64,000 bases of DNA from Deltaproteobacteria bacterium. GTDB lineage: Bacteria > Desulfobacterota > Desulfuromonadia > Desulfuromonadales > BM103. The DNA is taken from contig JAGXHL010000063.1 of NCBI GenBank assembly GCA_024636215.1, forward strand, positions 1-64,000, read 5' to 3'. Positions 1 to 7,984 of this stretch are shown here, one piece after another. The notes below the pieces were generated by a model. The model was not told where the DNA came from. It saw only the letters and a program-made list of their open reading frames with translations, and searched no databases. Each line of letters begins with the position of its first letter. The stretch's first letter is position 1. The position numbers were made by a program, and so were the translations under genes.

Positions 1-106
1 GGGCAGACGAGTGGCCTGGCTGTCGATCTTCGGCTTTGCTGCGACCATCTTCTGTTATCTGGGTGTGAACCTGGTGCTGTCAGGTTTGCATTCTTACGGC
101 GGGTAA
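1..106 (+). CDS. Cytochrome c biogenesis protein, CcsA/ResC type (3' end only)
   Basis: Only the last 34 codons lie in the window, read from base 2 to a TAA at 104-106. They encode a hydrophobic segment ending in [14 protein letters not shown]. This C-terminal signature, a membrane helix followed by GLHSY, is typical of the CcsA/ResC haem-handling subunit of system II cytochrome c maturation. The family passes haem across the membrane and attaches it to apocytochromes. The TlpA/ResA-like thioredoxin and CcdA downstream are the usual partners that keep the CxxCH cysteines reduced, which supports the call. The N-terminal part and WWD haem domain lie outside the window. Confidence 0.8.
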   Translation, partial: GRRVAWLSIFGFAATIFCYLGVNLVLSGLHSYGG

Positions 107-261
107 GGACGGAGGCTGGCTTCCGGGGGCTGGGGACTGGCCTCGCAGGGTGCAGATTTCAGTAACGGATTGAATGAATTTCTAAGCTGTGCTTATAAAC
201 ACTTTGATTTGTATGATTGCAGAGACCCGGAATTTTGTTGTCAGAAATAGAAAGGCTCCTT

Positions 262-795
262 ATGCGTAATTTAATACTGCTTGTTGTTATCGTCTCGATT
301 GGTGCTTCGGTCTATCTTGTTGCTTCAAGCGGTTCACGATCACCCGGGGAATGGGTCAAATCGGTAGTTGTTGGCGATCTTGCTCCTGACTTTGAACTTG
401 AGGATACTCAGGGCAACAAAGTCTCTTTGTCGGACTTGCGTGGCAAGGTTGTCATGGTAAATTTCTGGGCCACCTGGTGTCCGCCATGCATAGAAGAGAT
501 GCCTTCAATGGAGACCCTCCATGAGTCCCTCGCTGGTGATGACTTTGTCATGCTGGCGATCAATACAGAAGAAAATGGTCGCAGCCTTGTTCCTGCTTTT
601 CTGGACAAGTCCCCTTACACCTTTCCCATTCTTTATGATGACAAAGGTGTCGTGCAGAAACGTTACGGAGTGTTCAAGTTCCCCGAATCTTTTATCATCC
701 ACAAGGATGGGACTGTTGCAGAGAAAATCATTGGCCCCCTTGACTGGTCCAGTTTAAAAACCATCGCCTACTTCAAGGACCTTATCAAAGGATAA
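262..795 (+). CDS. TlpA/ResA-like membrane-anchored thioredoxin
   Basis: A 177-residue protein with one N-terminal membrane anchor (about residues 3-22) and a periplasmic thioredoxin fold. The redox motif is WCPPC at residues 72-76, and the cis-proline region is FKFPESF. The family reduces disulfides, typically those of apocytochrome CxxCH motifs, taking electrons from CcdA. The ATG at 262 is chosen because AGAAAGG sits just upstream and the signal anchor starts immediately. A TTG at 217 would add 15 residues with no clear ribosome site. It is followed after 5 bases by ccdA, so the two are probably co-transcribed and work as a pair. It could serve cytochrome c maturation or general disulfide reduction. 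Confidence 0.9.
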   Translation: MRNLILLVVIVSIGASVYLVASSGSRSPGEWVKSVVVGDLAPDFELEDTQGNKVSLSDLRGKVVMVNFWATWCPPCIEEMPSMETLHESLAGDDFVMLAINTEENGRSLVPAFLDKSPYTFPILYDDKGVVQKRYGVFKFPESFIIHKDGTVAEKIIGPLDWSSLKTIAYFKDLIKG

Positions 796-800
796 TCAGA

Positions 801-1550
801 TTGTTACAACAAACTGCTGAAATAACTTATTGGCTTGCGTTTACCGCCGGGATTTTATCGTTTGTCTCACCCTGCGTGTTGCCGTTGATTCCCTCGTATC
901 TGACCTATATTACCGGGCTGTCTTTCGGTCAGCTTGATGATGAGCATCCCACCGCCAAGGTGCGCCTGACGGTGCTACTCCACTCCCTGTGTTTCATTGC
1001 CGGGTTTTCCGTTGTCTTTATTCTGCTCGGTGCTATTGCCGGCATTGCTTCCAGCAGTATCCAGGCCTATCTGCGTGAAGGGTTGGAGTGGGTTGAAAAG
1101 ATTGGTGGGTTGTTGATTCTTTTGTTCGGTGTTCATATGACCGGCTTGTTTCATTTTGGCGCCCTCCTTGGTGATAAAAGGGTCCATCTCCAGAAAAAAC
1201 CGAGCGGCTTTATCGGAACTTTCGTTGTCGGCCTTGCTTTTGCGGCAGGATGGACCCCCTGTATCGGGCCAATCCTTGCGTCTATTCTGGTGGTGGCCGC
1301 TTCGTCCGGTCAAGTCGGTGAAGGGATTATCTTGCTTGCGATCTATTCCCTGGGGCTGGGTCTCCCTTTCCTGCTCTCGGGCCTCCTCTTTCATCAATTC
1401 CTGGCCGCCTTCAAGCGCTTCCGTAAGCACATTCGTCTGGTTGAAATCGGTACCGGGGTGATGCTGATCGCTGTAGGTATCATGCTCATGTTCAATATGC
1501 TGGGGGAAATTACCATGTTTTTCTACCAGTGGGTTCCCGTCCGGGGATGA
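801..1550 (+). CDS. ccdA: CcdA-type thiol:disulfide electron carrier
   Basis: A 249-residue polytopic membrane protein of the CcdA/DsbD-core family. It carries the conserved cysteines in SFVSPCVLPLIPSYL near the N-terminus and AAGWTPCIGPILASI in the middle. These form the cysteine pair that moves electrons from cytoplasmic thioredoxin across the membrane. The start is TTG at 801, with AAAGGA 9 bases upstream inside the end of the preceding gene. Its position directly after the TlpA-like protein suggests it is that protein's reductant supply. Family length (about 230-250 residues) agrees. Confidence 0.93.
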   Translation: MLQQTAEITYWLAFTAGILSFVSPCVLPLIPSYLTYITGLSFGQLDDEHPTAKVRLTVLLHSLCFIAGFSVVFILLGAIAGIASSSIQAYLREGLEWVEKIGGLLILLFGVHMTGLFHFGALLGDKRVHLQKKPSGFIGTFVVGLAFAAGWTPCIGPILASILVVAASSGQVGEGIILLAIYSLGLGLPFLLSGLLFHQFLAAFKRFRKHIRLVEIGTGVMLIAVGIMLMFNMLGEITMFFYQWVPVRG

Positions 1551-1624
1551 TTTCGCCATGAAACACAAGCCTTCTTTAAAAACTTTTTTTGTCAACCAGC
1601 GATCCAATTTAAAGGACTATCAGT

Positions 1625-2065
1625 ATGTCTCAAATTGACCAAGCAGCCAGGACGAACTGGACACTGCTTTTCCTGTGTTGGCTATTAGTCAGCGTGTCAA
1701 CCACAATAAGCCTCTTTTTCAGCTCTGTTCTGGAGTATGAACCCTGTGTCCTATGCTGGTATCAGAGGATATGCCTGTTCCCTTTGATCCTGATCTTTGC
1801 GGCCGGACTTTTCCCTGCTTTTGATAAAAGCGTTATCAAGTTCGCTCTCCCGCTTGCAATAGTCGGTGGGCTGACGGCCCTTTATCATACCTTGTTGTAC
1901 GAAGGAATCATCCCGGAGAGCATCCAACCCTGCTCGAAGGGGGTTTCATGTACAGAAAAATATATAGAGCTGTTTGGCTTTGTATCTATCCCAATGCTTT
2001 CATTCTTCGCATTTTCAACAATCATAACCTTATTACTTGTATTAAAGAGGAGAACCTCAAAATGA
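1625..2065 (+). CDS. DsbB/BdbC-like disulfide oxidase
   Basis: A 146-residue membrane protein with four predicted helices and the two cysteine pairs of the DsbB family: C41-V-L-C44 after the first helix, and C103/C109 in the second periplasmic loop. It passes electrons from a DsbA-type oxidase to quinone. AAAGGA lies upstream of the ATG. The gene ends in an ATGA overlap with the DsbA-like gene at 2062, a strong sign of translational coupling and of an enzyme pair. The oxidising pair sits next to a reducing pair (TlpA/CcdA), so the operon covers both directions of periplasmic thiol chemistry. Confidence 0.9.
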   Translation: MSQIDQAARTNWTLLFLCWLLVSVSTTISLFFSSVLEYEPCVLCWYQRICLFPLILIFAAGLFPAFDKSVIKFALPLAIVGGLTALYHTLLYEGIIPESIQPCSKGVSCTEKYIELFGFVSIPMLSFFAFSTIITLLLVLKRRTSK

Positions 2066-2721
2066 AATACATACTGTTTGGATTCGCATGTATTGTTCTG
2101 GTCTTAGGCTTCATCGTCGGTAGTTCCTACTATAAAGGGCAGCAGGCCGAAAAATTTGGTTTTCTGGCTCAAAAAAATGCTGAACTTTTCGTCAGGGACC
2201 ATTCTCCGACACTTGGCAGTGATGATGCAAAAGTCTTTATCGTTGAGTTTATGGACCCAGCCTGTGAGACTTGTGCCGCCTTTGCTCCTTTTGTCAAACA
2301 AATCATGGCCGCCAATCCCGATAGAATTAAATTGGTTCTTCGCTATGCCCCTTTCCATGAGGGTGCCGACAATTTTGTCAAGATTCTTGAAGCTGCCAGA
2401 ATGCAGGGGAAATATTGGGAAACTCTGGATGTCATGTTTAAGTCGCAAGGTGCCTGGGCCAACCACGGTCATTATCAGCCGGAAAGGTTATGGGAGTTCA
2501 TCCCCAGGGCAGGCGTGGATGTCGAGCAAATCAGAAAAGATATGCATGACCCCGCCATTGCAAAAATCATTGAGCAGGACATGGCTGATGTCAAAGCGTT
2601 GAATGTTCAAAAAACTCCGGGGTACTTTGTCAATGGCAAGCCTTTGCAGCAGTTTGGCTACAGACAATTACAACAATTGATTCAATCGGAACTTGATTTG
2701 CAATATCCAGCCGAAGGTTGA
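2062..2721 (+). CDS. DsbA-like thiol:disulfide oxidoreductase, membrane anchored
   Basis: A 219-residue protein with an N-terminal anchor (residues 3-20) and a DsbA/thioredoxin-4 fold. The redox motif is C68-E-T-C71 in the stretch FMDPACETCAAF, and the cis-proline segment is KTPGYFVNG near residue 185. It introduces disulfides into exported proteins and is reoxidised by the DsbB-like protein encoded just upstream. The ATG at 2062 overlaps the DsbB stop (ATGA) and follows AAAGAGGAG. An in-frame start further upstream at 1948 would read through the DsbB gene and is rejected. CETC is less usual than CPHC, so the exact redox potential is unclear. Confidence 0.9.
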   Translation: MKYILFGFACIVLVLGFIVGSSYYKGQQAEKFGFLAQKNAELFVRDHSPTLGSDDAKVFIVEFMDPACETCAAFAPFVKQIMAANPDRIKLVLRYAPFHEGADNFVKILEAARMQGKYWETLDVMFKSQGAWANHGHYQPERLWEFIPRAGVDVEQIRKDMHDPAIAKIIEQDMADVKALNVQKTPGYFVNGKPLQQFGYRQLQQLIQSELDLQYPAEG

Positions 2722-2800
2722 GCAAAGAACTTGGGGAGGTTGCTGCTTAGTTGACGTGCATCAATGTGGTTTCAGATCTACTTGGTAAAGCCAAAAAATT

Positions 2801-2837
2801 AAAGGGTCATCTTCTGATAAGAGAAGATGGCCCTTTT
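2801..2837 (+). terminator. Intrinsic terminator after the thiol-redox operon
   Basis: AAAGGGTCATCTTCT pairs with AGAAGATGGCCCTTTT around a short GATAAG loop, followed by T-rich sequence. It lies 80 bases after the dsbA-like stop and closes the operon that starts upstream of base 262. Confidence 0.8.
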
Positions 2838-2990
2838 ACTATTTAGTGGGAGGAAAATGATTTACCCACCGCAGCGACAAGCATCTACATCCCGAATAAA
2901 GTGCCTTTTTCTAAAGGCAACGTAGCTTTAATTTTGAGTTGAGGTATTTTTATAGGCAAGGATAACCAAAACTGCATTGGAGAGGCCGTT

Positions 2991-4211
2991 ATGAGTTGGT
3001 TCGCTGATCTTAAATTGAATATCAAACTGAATTTAATCTTGTTTTCACTGTTGGTTGGTCTGCTCCTTATTACCGCTCTTCTGACATACCGTGATCAACA
3101 AGCATTGGTTCAGAATTCGGCCTTGGAGCAGAGTCGTGGGGCGGCAAGACAGGTTATTGCAACCACAGACTATATGTCTGAAGTTGTGGGTAACGAGCCG
3201 GAAACCAACTATGGTCTTGTGCCACAGGTTGTCGCAACCCAGGTAGCGAAAAAGATATCGGAAGGGAGCCGCTATACGGTAAGACAAATCTCCTTAAGCT
3301 ACCGTAATCCTGACAATCGGCCTGATTCCTATGAGGTACAACAGTTGAAATCCTTTCAAGGGGTCTCCATTGATGAAAGTTACCAGGTCGTAACTGAAGA
3401 TGGCGAAAAAATTTTTCGATATTTGAAACCGATGATTGCTGAGGAATCTTGCCTGGAATGTCATGGCAGTTATGAGTCTGCACCAGCTTTTATTCAGAAA
3501 CGTTACGCGCAGGAACATCCTTCTTACAATTACAAACTCGGTCAAGTCCTCGGCGCGGTATCTGTTGCGCAACCTATGTCAGATCTGTATTCGGAGATAG
3601 GGTCAAACTTCAGAGACGAGCTTTTATATCGCGTAGGAATTTTAGCCTTGGTGTTTGCAGTCTTGGGCATGCTGACTCGTCGCTTTATCATCAACCCGAT
3701 TCGATCCACTTCGGCAACTATCCATAAGGTTGCAACCACAGGCGATCTTTCTGAAAGAATTCGTACGCAAGCAAGTCGAGATGAAGTTGGTCAACTGATC
3801 AACAATTTTAACGATATGATGGTAGAGCTGGATCGGACGACATTGCAGCGCCAGGAATCTGAGAGTCGTTATCAAAGCCTCATTGAAGCGGCGCCCGCAG
3901 CAATTGTAACCTTTCTGAAAGATGGCAAAATAGTCATATCAAATCAGGAAATAGAAAGTCTGCTGGGCGTTTCAAGGCAACAGCTTCTGGGCGAGTCTTT
4001 CTTTGCTTTTGTGGAAGATAGCGCACCCTTAAAGCTCAGAGTTGAAGAATTTTCCCAGGATGGGGGTTGGCGTGAAGCAGAGAGTATTTCAACTCATACG
4101 CTAAGAAGAAGCAGTGGCGAGCAGGTTTTAGTAAAAGTTGTCCTTGTCCTGGCTTCCAACCTGGATCATGCCCCAATGTTTACGGCTCTGCTTAACAGGG
4201 TGGAGGCATAA
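2991..4211 (+). CDS. Haem-binding DUF3365-HAMP-PAS sensor without an output domain
   Basis: A 406-residue membrane sensor. There is a first membrane helix at about 15-32, then a periplasmic DUF3365 (Tll0287-like) domain with a c-type haem motif C154-L-E-C157-H158, a second helix at about 213-229, a HAMP linker at 232-285 and one PAS domain at about 293-405. The chain stops at a TAA right after the PAS domain, and no kinase, GGDEF or MCP module follows. The family usually sits at the input end of redox-sensing kinases or cyclases. ATG 2991 follows GAGAGG. Whether it signals through a partner or is a natural truncation cannot be seen. The next gene is on the other strand. Confidence 0.88.
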   Translation: MSWFADLKLNIKLNLILFSLLVGLLLITALLTYRDQQALVQNSALEQSRGAARQVIATTDYMSEVVGNEPETNYGLVPQVVATQVAKKISEGSRYTVRQISLSYRNPDNRPDSYEVQQLKSFQGVSIDESYQVVTEDGEKIFRYLKPMIAEESCLECHGSYESAPAFIQKRYAQEHPSYNYKLGQVLGAVSVAQPMSDLYSEIGSNFRDELLYRVGILALVFAVLGMLTRRFIINPIRSTSATIHKVATTGDLSERIRTQASRDEVGQLINNFNDMMVELDRTTLQRQESESRYQSLIEAAPAAIVTFLKDGKIVISNQEIESLLGVSRQQLLGESFFAFVEDSAPLKLRVEEFSQDGGWREAESISTHTLRRSSGEQVLVKVVLVLASNLDHAPMFTALLNRVEA

Positions 4212-4237
4212 ATTATTCACTGGAGTGTGACAACCAA

Positions 4238-4951
4238 TTAAAGTGTTATGCAGAGTTCGGCAAGCAGGGGCAGGTGATCCGATGTCTCACGGGCCGGGTC
4301 TGTGCGATACACGCTTTTCTGCACCAGACATTCCTGCGGTTCGACCAGAACATTGTCGAGCTGTAAAAATGGCCAGCGCGCCGGAAAGGTCGCTGGTGAG
4401 TGGATCGCACCGAAACGCTGACGCAGCCAACGCAACGGGCGCCCCCAGATGAACCACTCGTTGAAATCACCCATCAGTACCAACGGCTCCCGCTCCTGTT
4501 GCGCGAGGTGGTTAATAAGCCGTCGAACCTGATCTCGCCGCTCCCCCGGGCGCAAGCCGAGGTGCGTCACTGCAACCTGAAGCGGGCGGCCCTGCCAGTC
4601 AAGTTCGACAATCAGCAAACCACGCGGTTCACGCTGTTTGTAGCTGAGATCGTAGCGCTCGACCTTACGCACCGGCAAACTGGTCAGTACGGCGTTGCCG
4701 TAGTCGCCCCGTGTATGTTGCATGGTCGGTCCGGCGATCACTTCCATCCCGGTTTGCTCAGCCAGGATCTGCAGGTCGTCAAGATCGTCTTTGACATGGT
4801 TGTCGACCTCCTGCAAACCTATCACATCGACCTGCAGCTGCCGGATAACCTGCACGACCCGCGACAGGTCACGGCGGCCATCAGAGCCGATTGCCATGTG
4901 GATATTCCAGGTTGCCAGGCGGAGGTTCGCTTCAGCCATGGTCTCGCTCAC
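4238..4951 (-). CDS. Endonuclease/exonuclease/phosphatase-fold protein
   Basis: A 237-residue protein of the EEP superfamily. It has the ATWNIH strand at the N-terminus, IGLQEVD with the metal-binding glutamate, THLGLRPGERRDQV, LMGDFNEW with the catalytic D-x-N, and SDHLPLLAEL at the C-terminus carrying the DH pair. The family cleaves phosphodiesters in DNA, RNA or lipids, and the substrate here is unknown. It starts inside the end of the phospholipase D gene (overlap of 8 or 20 bases, depending on whether ATG 4939 or 4951 is used). It is therefore almost surely co-transcribed with that gene, which hints at phospholipid head-group chemistry. Confidence 0.88.
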   Translation of the reverse strand: MSETMAEANLRLATWNIHMAIGSDGRRDLSRVVQVIRQLQVDVIGLQEVDNHVKDDLDDLQILAEQTGMEVIAGPTMQHTRGDYGNAVLTSLPVRKVERYDLSYKQREPRGLLIVELDWQGRPLQVAVTHLGLRPGERRDQVRRLINHLAQQEREPLVLMGDFNEWFIWGRPLRWLRQRFGAIHSPATFPARWPFLQLDNVLVEPQECLVQKSVYRTDPARETSDHLPLLAELCITL

Positions 4952-7073
4952 TTTTCTTCAGCAACAGCTTCCTGCCGGCCAGCAGCACCAGTATGCCACC
5001 GAGCAGGGCCAGCAGCGCCAGGCCCAAGGTTCCCCAGTCCGGATTGCGTAAGGCTCGCTCCAGACCTTCTTCAAAGATCATGATGGCAAGGATTCCCGGG
5101 CACATACCGACCGCGGTGCCGATGATAAATGAACGGGCCGAAATGTGACTGGCCCCGGCGACCATGTTGACGATGGTAAACGGCGCTATAGGTACCACTC
5201 GGACCAGGGAAATCGTCAGCCAGCCACGCCGAGCCAGCTTGCGGCTGAGCTGGTTGATTTTTTTCCCAGCCAACCTCTGCACTGCGTCCCTGCCCAGCCA
5301 GCGGCCAAGCAGGTAGCTGGCAAGGCCACTGATCAGACTGCCACTCAGGGCGAGGAAAAATCCGGTTATCGAACCGAAGCTGAGCGCTGTGGCCAGAATC
5401 AGGAGGTTGATCGGGAACATCAGACAACTGCCGAGCAGATAGATGCCGAGCACGATCGGCACAGTTAGGGAACTTTCGCGGATATAATCAGCAGCTGCCA
5501 GCAAGGTTGACAGCTGCAGCCACTGATGCAGTGGTGACCAGCGCCAGAGAGCACCGAGCAGCAACGCGCCGAGCAATGCCAGAAGAAAATACCAGCCCTT
5601 ACTCCGCAGTGCATGCTCATCCTCTTCCTGCGTCGCAACGCCAACACCGAAATAGTCCAGCAGCGGCTCAAGTCCGATCGGCTTTTCGGGGTCGGCAATC
5701 AGGTCTCCGGGCAAGGCCTGCCAGTCGGTCTGCTGCCCTTCTAGTGGCAAGTGCTTGAGAGACCGCTCCTCTCCAGTGAGCTGCTCGATAACCCTCAACA
5801 ATGAGCCTGTCTCACTCAAGGTCTCTGCCACCTGCTGCTGAGCGCAACCTAAATGTTCCGCGAGAAGACGGTTGCGCAGGCCGGCGATGATTGCTGACCG
5901 TTGATTGTCGCCGTCGGCCGCAAGGGCGAGGTTACATTCGCTGTCAAAGCTCATGGAGCGGTTGCTCAGGTTTGCCGAGCCGACGGTCAGGAGTTGGTCA
6001 TCGGCCACCAGTATCTTGCTGTGTACGTTGATGACCTCTTTCTCCAGGTCGGCCCGATGGGGATAACAGATCAACAAACGCTGATGCTGATCGGCTTGCT
6101 GTAGCCGTCGATGCAGGCGATTGCGCAGTACTCCCATGGTCTCTTCTTCCAACCAGCCAGAGCAATGTCTAGGCATAACCAGAACGATCTCCGGCCCCTG
6201 AGACTGGCGAAGCGAATGCTCCAGGGCGGTGCCGACCCGATGCGAGGTCAGATACTGATTTTCCAGGTAAAGGAACTTTTCAGCCTGCTCGATTGCTTGC
6301 AGATAAAAATTCTCAATCTCACGGATCTCCGGTTCACCGGCATAAGCTGGCATGGTGCGCAGAATGGCCAACGGCTGCTGTGAGAAATCAGCGTTGACGC
6401 TGGCAGGCCAGAGCTCCGAGGCGTCGTTTGCAGAGGGCAACAGGCTCTCACCGGTGGCGCGCTCCCAACGCCAGCGGGCAAGCTCTGCGAGCTTTTGCGC
6501 CGTCTCTCCTGTGACCAGCAACTGGACATCGTGCATCGGCCCATACCGCTGATTGTTATCGCAACGTTGTGAGTGCTGAGGGAGATGTTCAGAGGTGTCC
6601 CAGCGTGAGCTGGCCAGATCGAAACCGCCGACAAAGGCCAACTGGTCATCGACAACAACAATCTTTTGATGTTGAGACGCGCCGGTCGGATGCGTGTCAT
6701 CCATCTCAAAGTGAATCCGCTTATGGGTCATCCCACCGAAACTGAGCTGCGACCAGAGTTCTCGCTCCATGGCATAAAAAACCGCGAAATCCCACTCCAG
6801 GATATAAATTTGCAGCTGTGGCCTGGCCTGCAACAGGCGGTCAATCAGTTGACCGAAGGTTTCCATCTGCTCGGAGTCGCGACGTAACCGAATCCGACTA
6901 TCGACATCCCAGCCAAGAATGTAGATCGAATGCTGTGCCTGCTCAAACGCTTCGGCGACGGCCCGGTAGTAGTCCTCACCGTCGACCAGAAACGCCGCTC
7001 GTTCTGCGCTCGCCACCTGCCAACAGTTGTCGCCGCAGTTAAAAAATGGCTTCTGTTGTTGTTTGCTGCTCAT
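4932..7073 (-). CDS. Phospholipase D / VTT-domain fusion protein
   Basis: A 713-residue protein. The N-terminal half is a PLD/transphosphatidylase with two HKD motifs: H135-x-K137 in ASQHQKIVVVDDQLAFVGG, and H351-x-K353 in VHSKILVADDQLLTVGSAN. The C-terminal half (about 510-713) is a polytopic VTT/TVP38/DedA-like domain with the LSGSLISGLASYLLGRWLG and FTIVNMVAGA segments. Hydrolysis or head-group exchange of phospholipids at the inner membrane, with a possible flippase domain in the same chain, is the family-based expectation. The ATG at 7073 is preferred over a TTG at 7118. The fused layout is known in proteobacteria, but the pairing with an EEP gene is informative. Confidence 0.9.
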   Translation of the reverse strand: MSSKQQQKPFFNCGDNCWQVASAERAAFLVDGEDYYRAVAEAFEQAQHSIYILGWDVDSRIRLRRDSEQMETFGQLIDRLLQARPQLQIYILEWDFAVFYAMERELWSQLSFGGMTHKRIHFEMDDTHPTGASQHQKIVVVDDQLAFVGGFDLASSRWDTSEHLPQHSQRCDNNQRYGPMHDVQLLVTGETAQKLAELARWRWERATGESLLPSANDASELWPASVNADFSQQPLAILRTMPAYAGEPEIREIENFYLQAIEQAEKFLYLENQYLTSHRVGTALEHSLRQSQGPEIVLVMPRHCSGWLEEETMGVLRNRLHRRLQQADQHQRLLICYPHRADLEKEVINVHSKILVADDQLLTVGSANLSNRSMSFDSECNLALAADGDNQRSAIIAGLRNRLLAEHLGCAQQQVAETLSETGSLLRVIEQLTGEERSLKHLPLEGQQTDWQALPGDLIADPEKPIGLEPLLDYFGVGVATQEEDEHALRSKGWYFLLALLGALLLGALWRWSPLHQWLQLSTLLAAADYIRESSLTVPIVLGIYLLGSCLMFPINLLILATALSFGSITGFFLALSGSLISGLASYLLGRWLGRDAVQRLAGKKINQLSRKLARRGWLTISLVRVVPIAPFTIVNMVAGASHISARSFIIGTAVGMCPGILAIMIFEEGLERALRNPDWGTLGLALLALLGGILVLLAGRKLLLKKSERDHG

Positions 7074-7316
7074 ATCATCCGTTCTCTGCTCGCCAATGCG
7101 GTTGCTTTTCAATAGCAAAGCCCCACAGCGCCAACTGGCCCGTCCGAATCGGCTTGGTGGTCGAAGGGGCTCTCGCCAACCCAGATTTCCATGTTGCAGG
7201 TAAAGCTCTACTGCTCTTCCTTCTGCAACAGGTAAAGATTAGTGCAAATACGAGTGAATTGTCCCAAAAAAGTGGACAATCCATAGCTTTTGATCGTGGG
7301 TTTCCAAGAGAGGGCG

Positions 7317-7601
7317 TTAGTGGCTGATCGGTTTATCGGTGAACAGGTACTCCTTGAGCTCTTTTTCGAATGCCGGGTCCCGTCGGCGCAGCCATTCGAT
7401 CACCATCGCCGCGTGTTCGATCTCCTCATCCCGGTTATGGATAAGGATCTTTTTCAGTTCTTTATCGTTGCAGACATCGACTCGCTGGTTGTACCAGTCG
7501 ATTGCTTCGAGTTCTTCCATCAATGAGCGCAGGGCTCTGTGATAATCTCTGGTTTTTGGGGTCAGTTCACTGACCGGTTCATGGTAGCCTTCACTTGCCA
7601 T
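7317..7601 (-). CDS. EncFtn-type (encapsulated) ferritin-like protein lacking a targeting tail
   Basis: A 94-residue all-helical protein closely matching the EncFtn ferroxidase domain, with SLMEELEAIDWYNQRVD and HNRDEEIEHAAMVIEW in order. E30, E60 and H63 fall where the EncFtn di-iron ligands (Glu32, Glu62, His65 in the Rhodospirillum rubrum protein) are expected, and W36-Y37 are also kept. EncFtn oxidises Fe(II) as a decamer, normally inside an encapsulin shell. Here the chain ends at KPISH, where the ferritin domain ends, with no C-terminal encapsulation peptide, and no encapsulin gene lies in the window. GAAAGGAA precedes the ATG. It neighbours a peroxiredoxin-like selenoprotein, consistent with iron and oxidant defence. 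Confidence 0.9.
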   Translation of the reverse strand: MASEGYHEPVSELTPKTRDYHRALRSLMEELEAIDWYNQRVDVCNDKELKKILIHNRDEEIEHAAMVIEWLRRRDPAFEKELKEYLFTDKPISH

Positions 7602-7708
7602 AGTTCAGTTCCTTTCTTATGGGTTTCAAGTTTTTTGATGTACCGCAGCCCAAGGTTGAGAACGATATCTATAAAAGCCAAAAAGCCGGATTGACAGCCG
7701 CCTCTTGG

Positions 7709-7915
7709 CTAGGACCCATCCGCACCCTTTTGTAATTCCTTCAGCTTGCTCCTGGTCTGATCACGTTTCTGAACCAGTGCTTCAAGTTTGTCATGATAAC
7801 CAACTTTTGAAGAGCCTTCCGCCGTCTCGACCTTTGCCTGCAGGGCGTCGATTTTTGTGTTGAACTCTTCCATCTGTGCCTGCAACTCTTCTTCGTATGT
7901 TTGTTTCTTGCCCAT
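7709..7915 (-). CDS. Small coiled-coil stress protein (sll1863-like, short form)
   Basis: A 68-residue, highly charged coiled-coil. Its first 60 residues align with the N-terminal part of the 96-residue protein at 9168-9458 (KKQxYEExxxAQxxExNxKID...LxAK...AE followed by KR.....SKL..L). It lacks the C-terminal DDAWEDM-type segment of that paralogue and stops at GADGS. AGGAGTTATTTT precedes the ATG. The family is described from stress-induced cyanobacterial sll1863-type proteins, and the molecular role is unknown. Confidence 0.75.
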   Translation of the reverse strand: MGKKQTYEEELQAQMEEFNTKIDALQAKVETAEGSSKVGYHDKLEALVQKRDQTRSKLKELQKGADGS

Positions 7916-7984
7916 AAAATAACTCCTGTTCTTAATGCGTGTTGATTCGAAAATGACTCGTTCGAAACAGGAAAAGTAGCGTCG

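Noticed and set aside
975..1607. Long open frame on the minus strand across ccdA
   Set aside because: It is antisense to a well-conserved membrane protein gene, has no ribosome site and no recognisable motif.
2722..2990. Possible c-di-GMP riboswitch before the DUF3365 sensor
   Set aside because: The GGCAACG string is not accompanied by the conserved GEMM core or paired stems.
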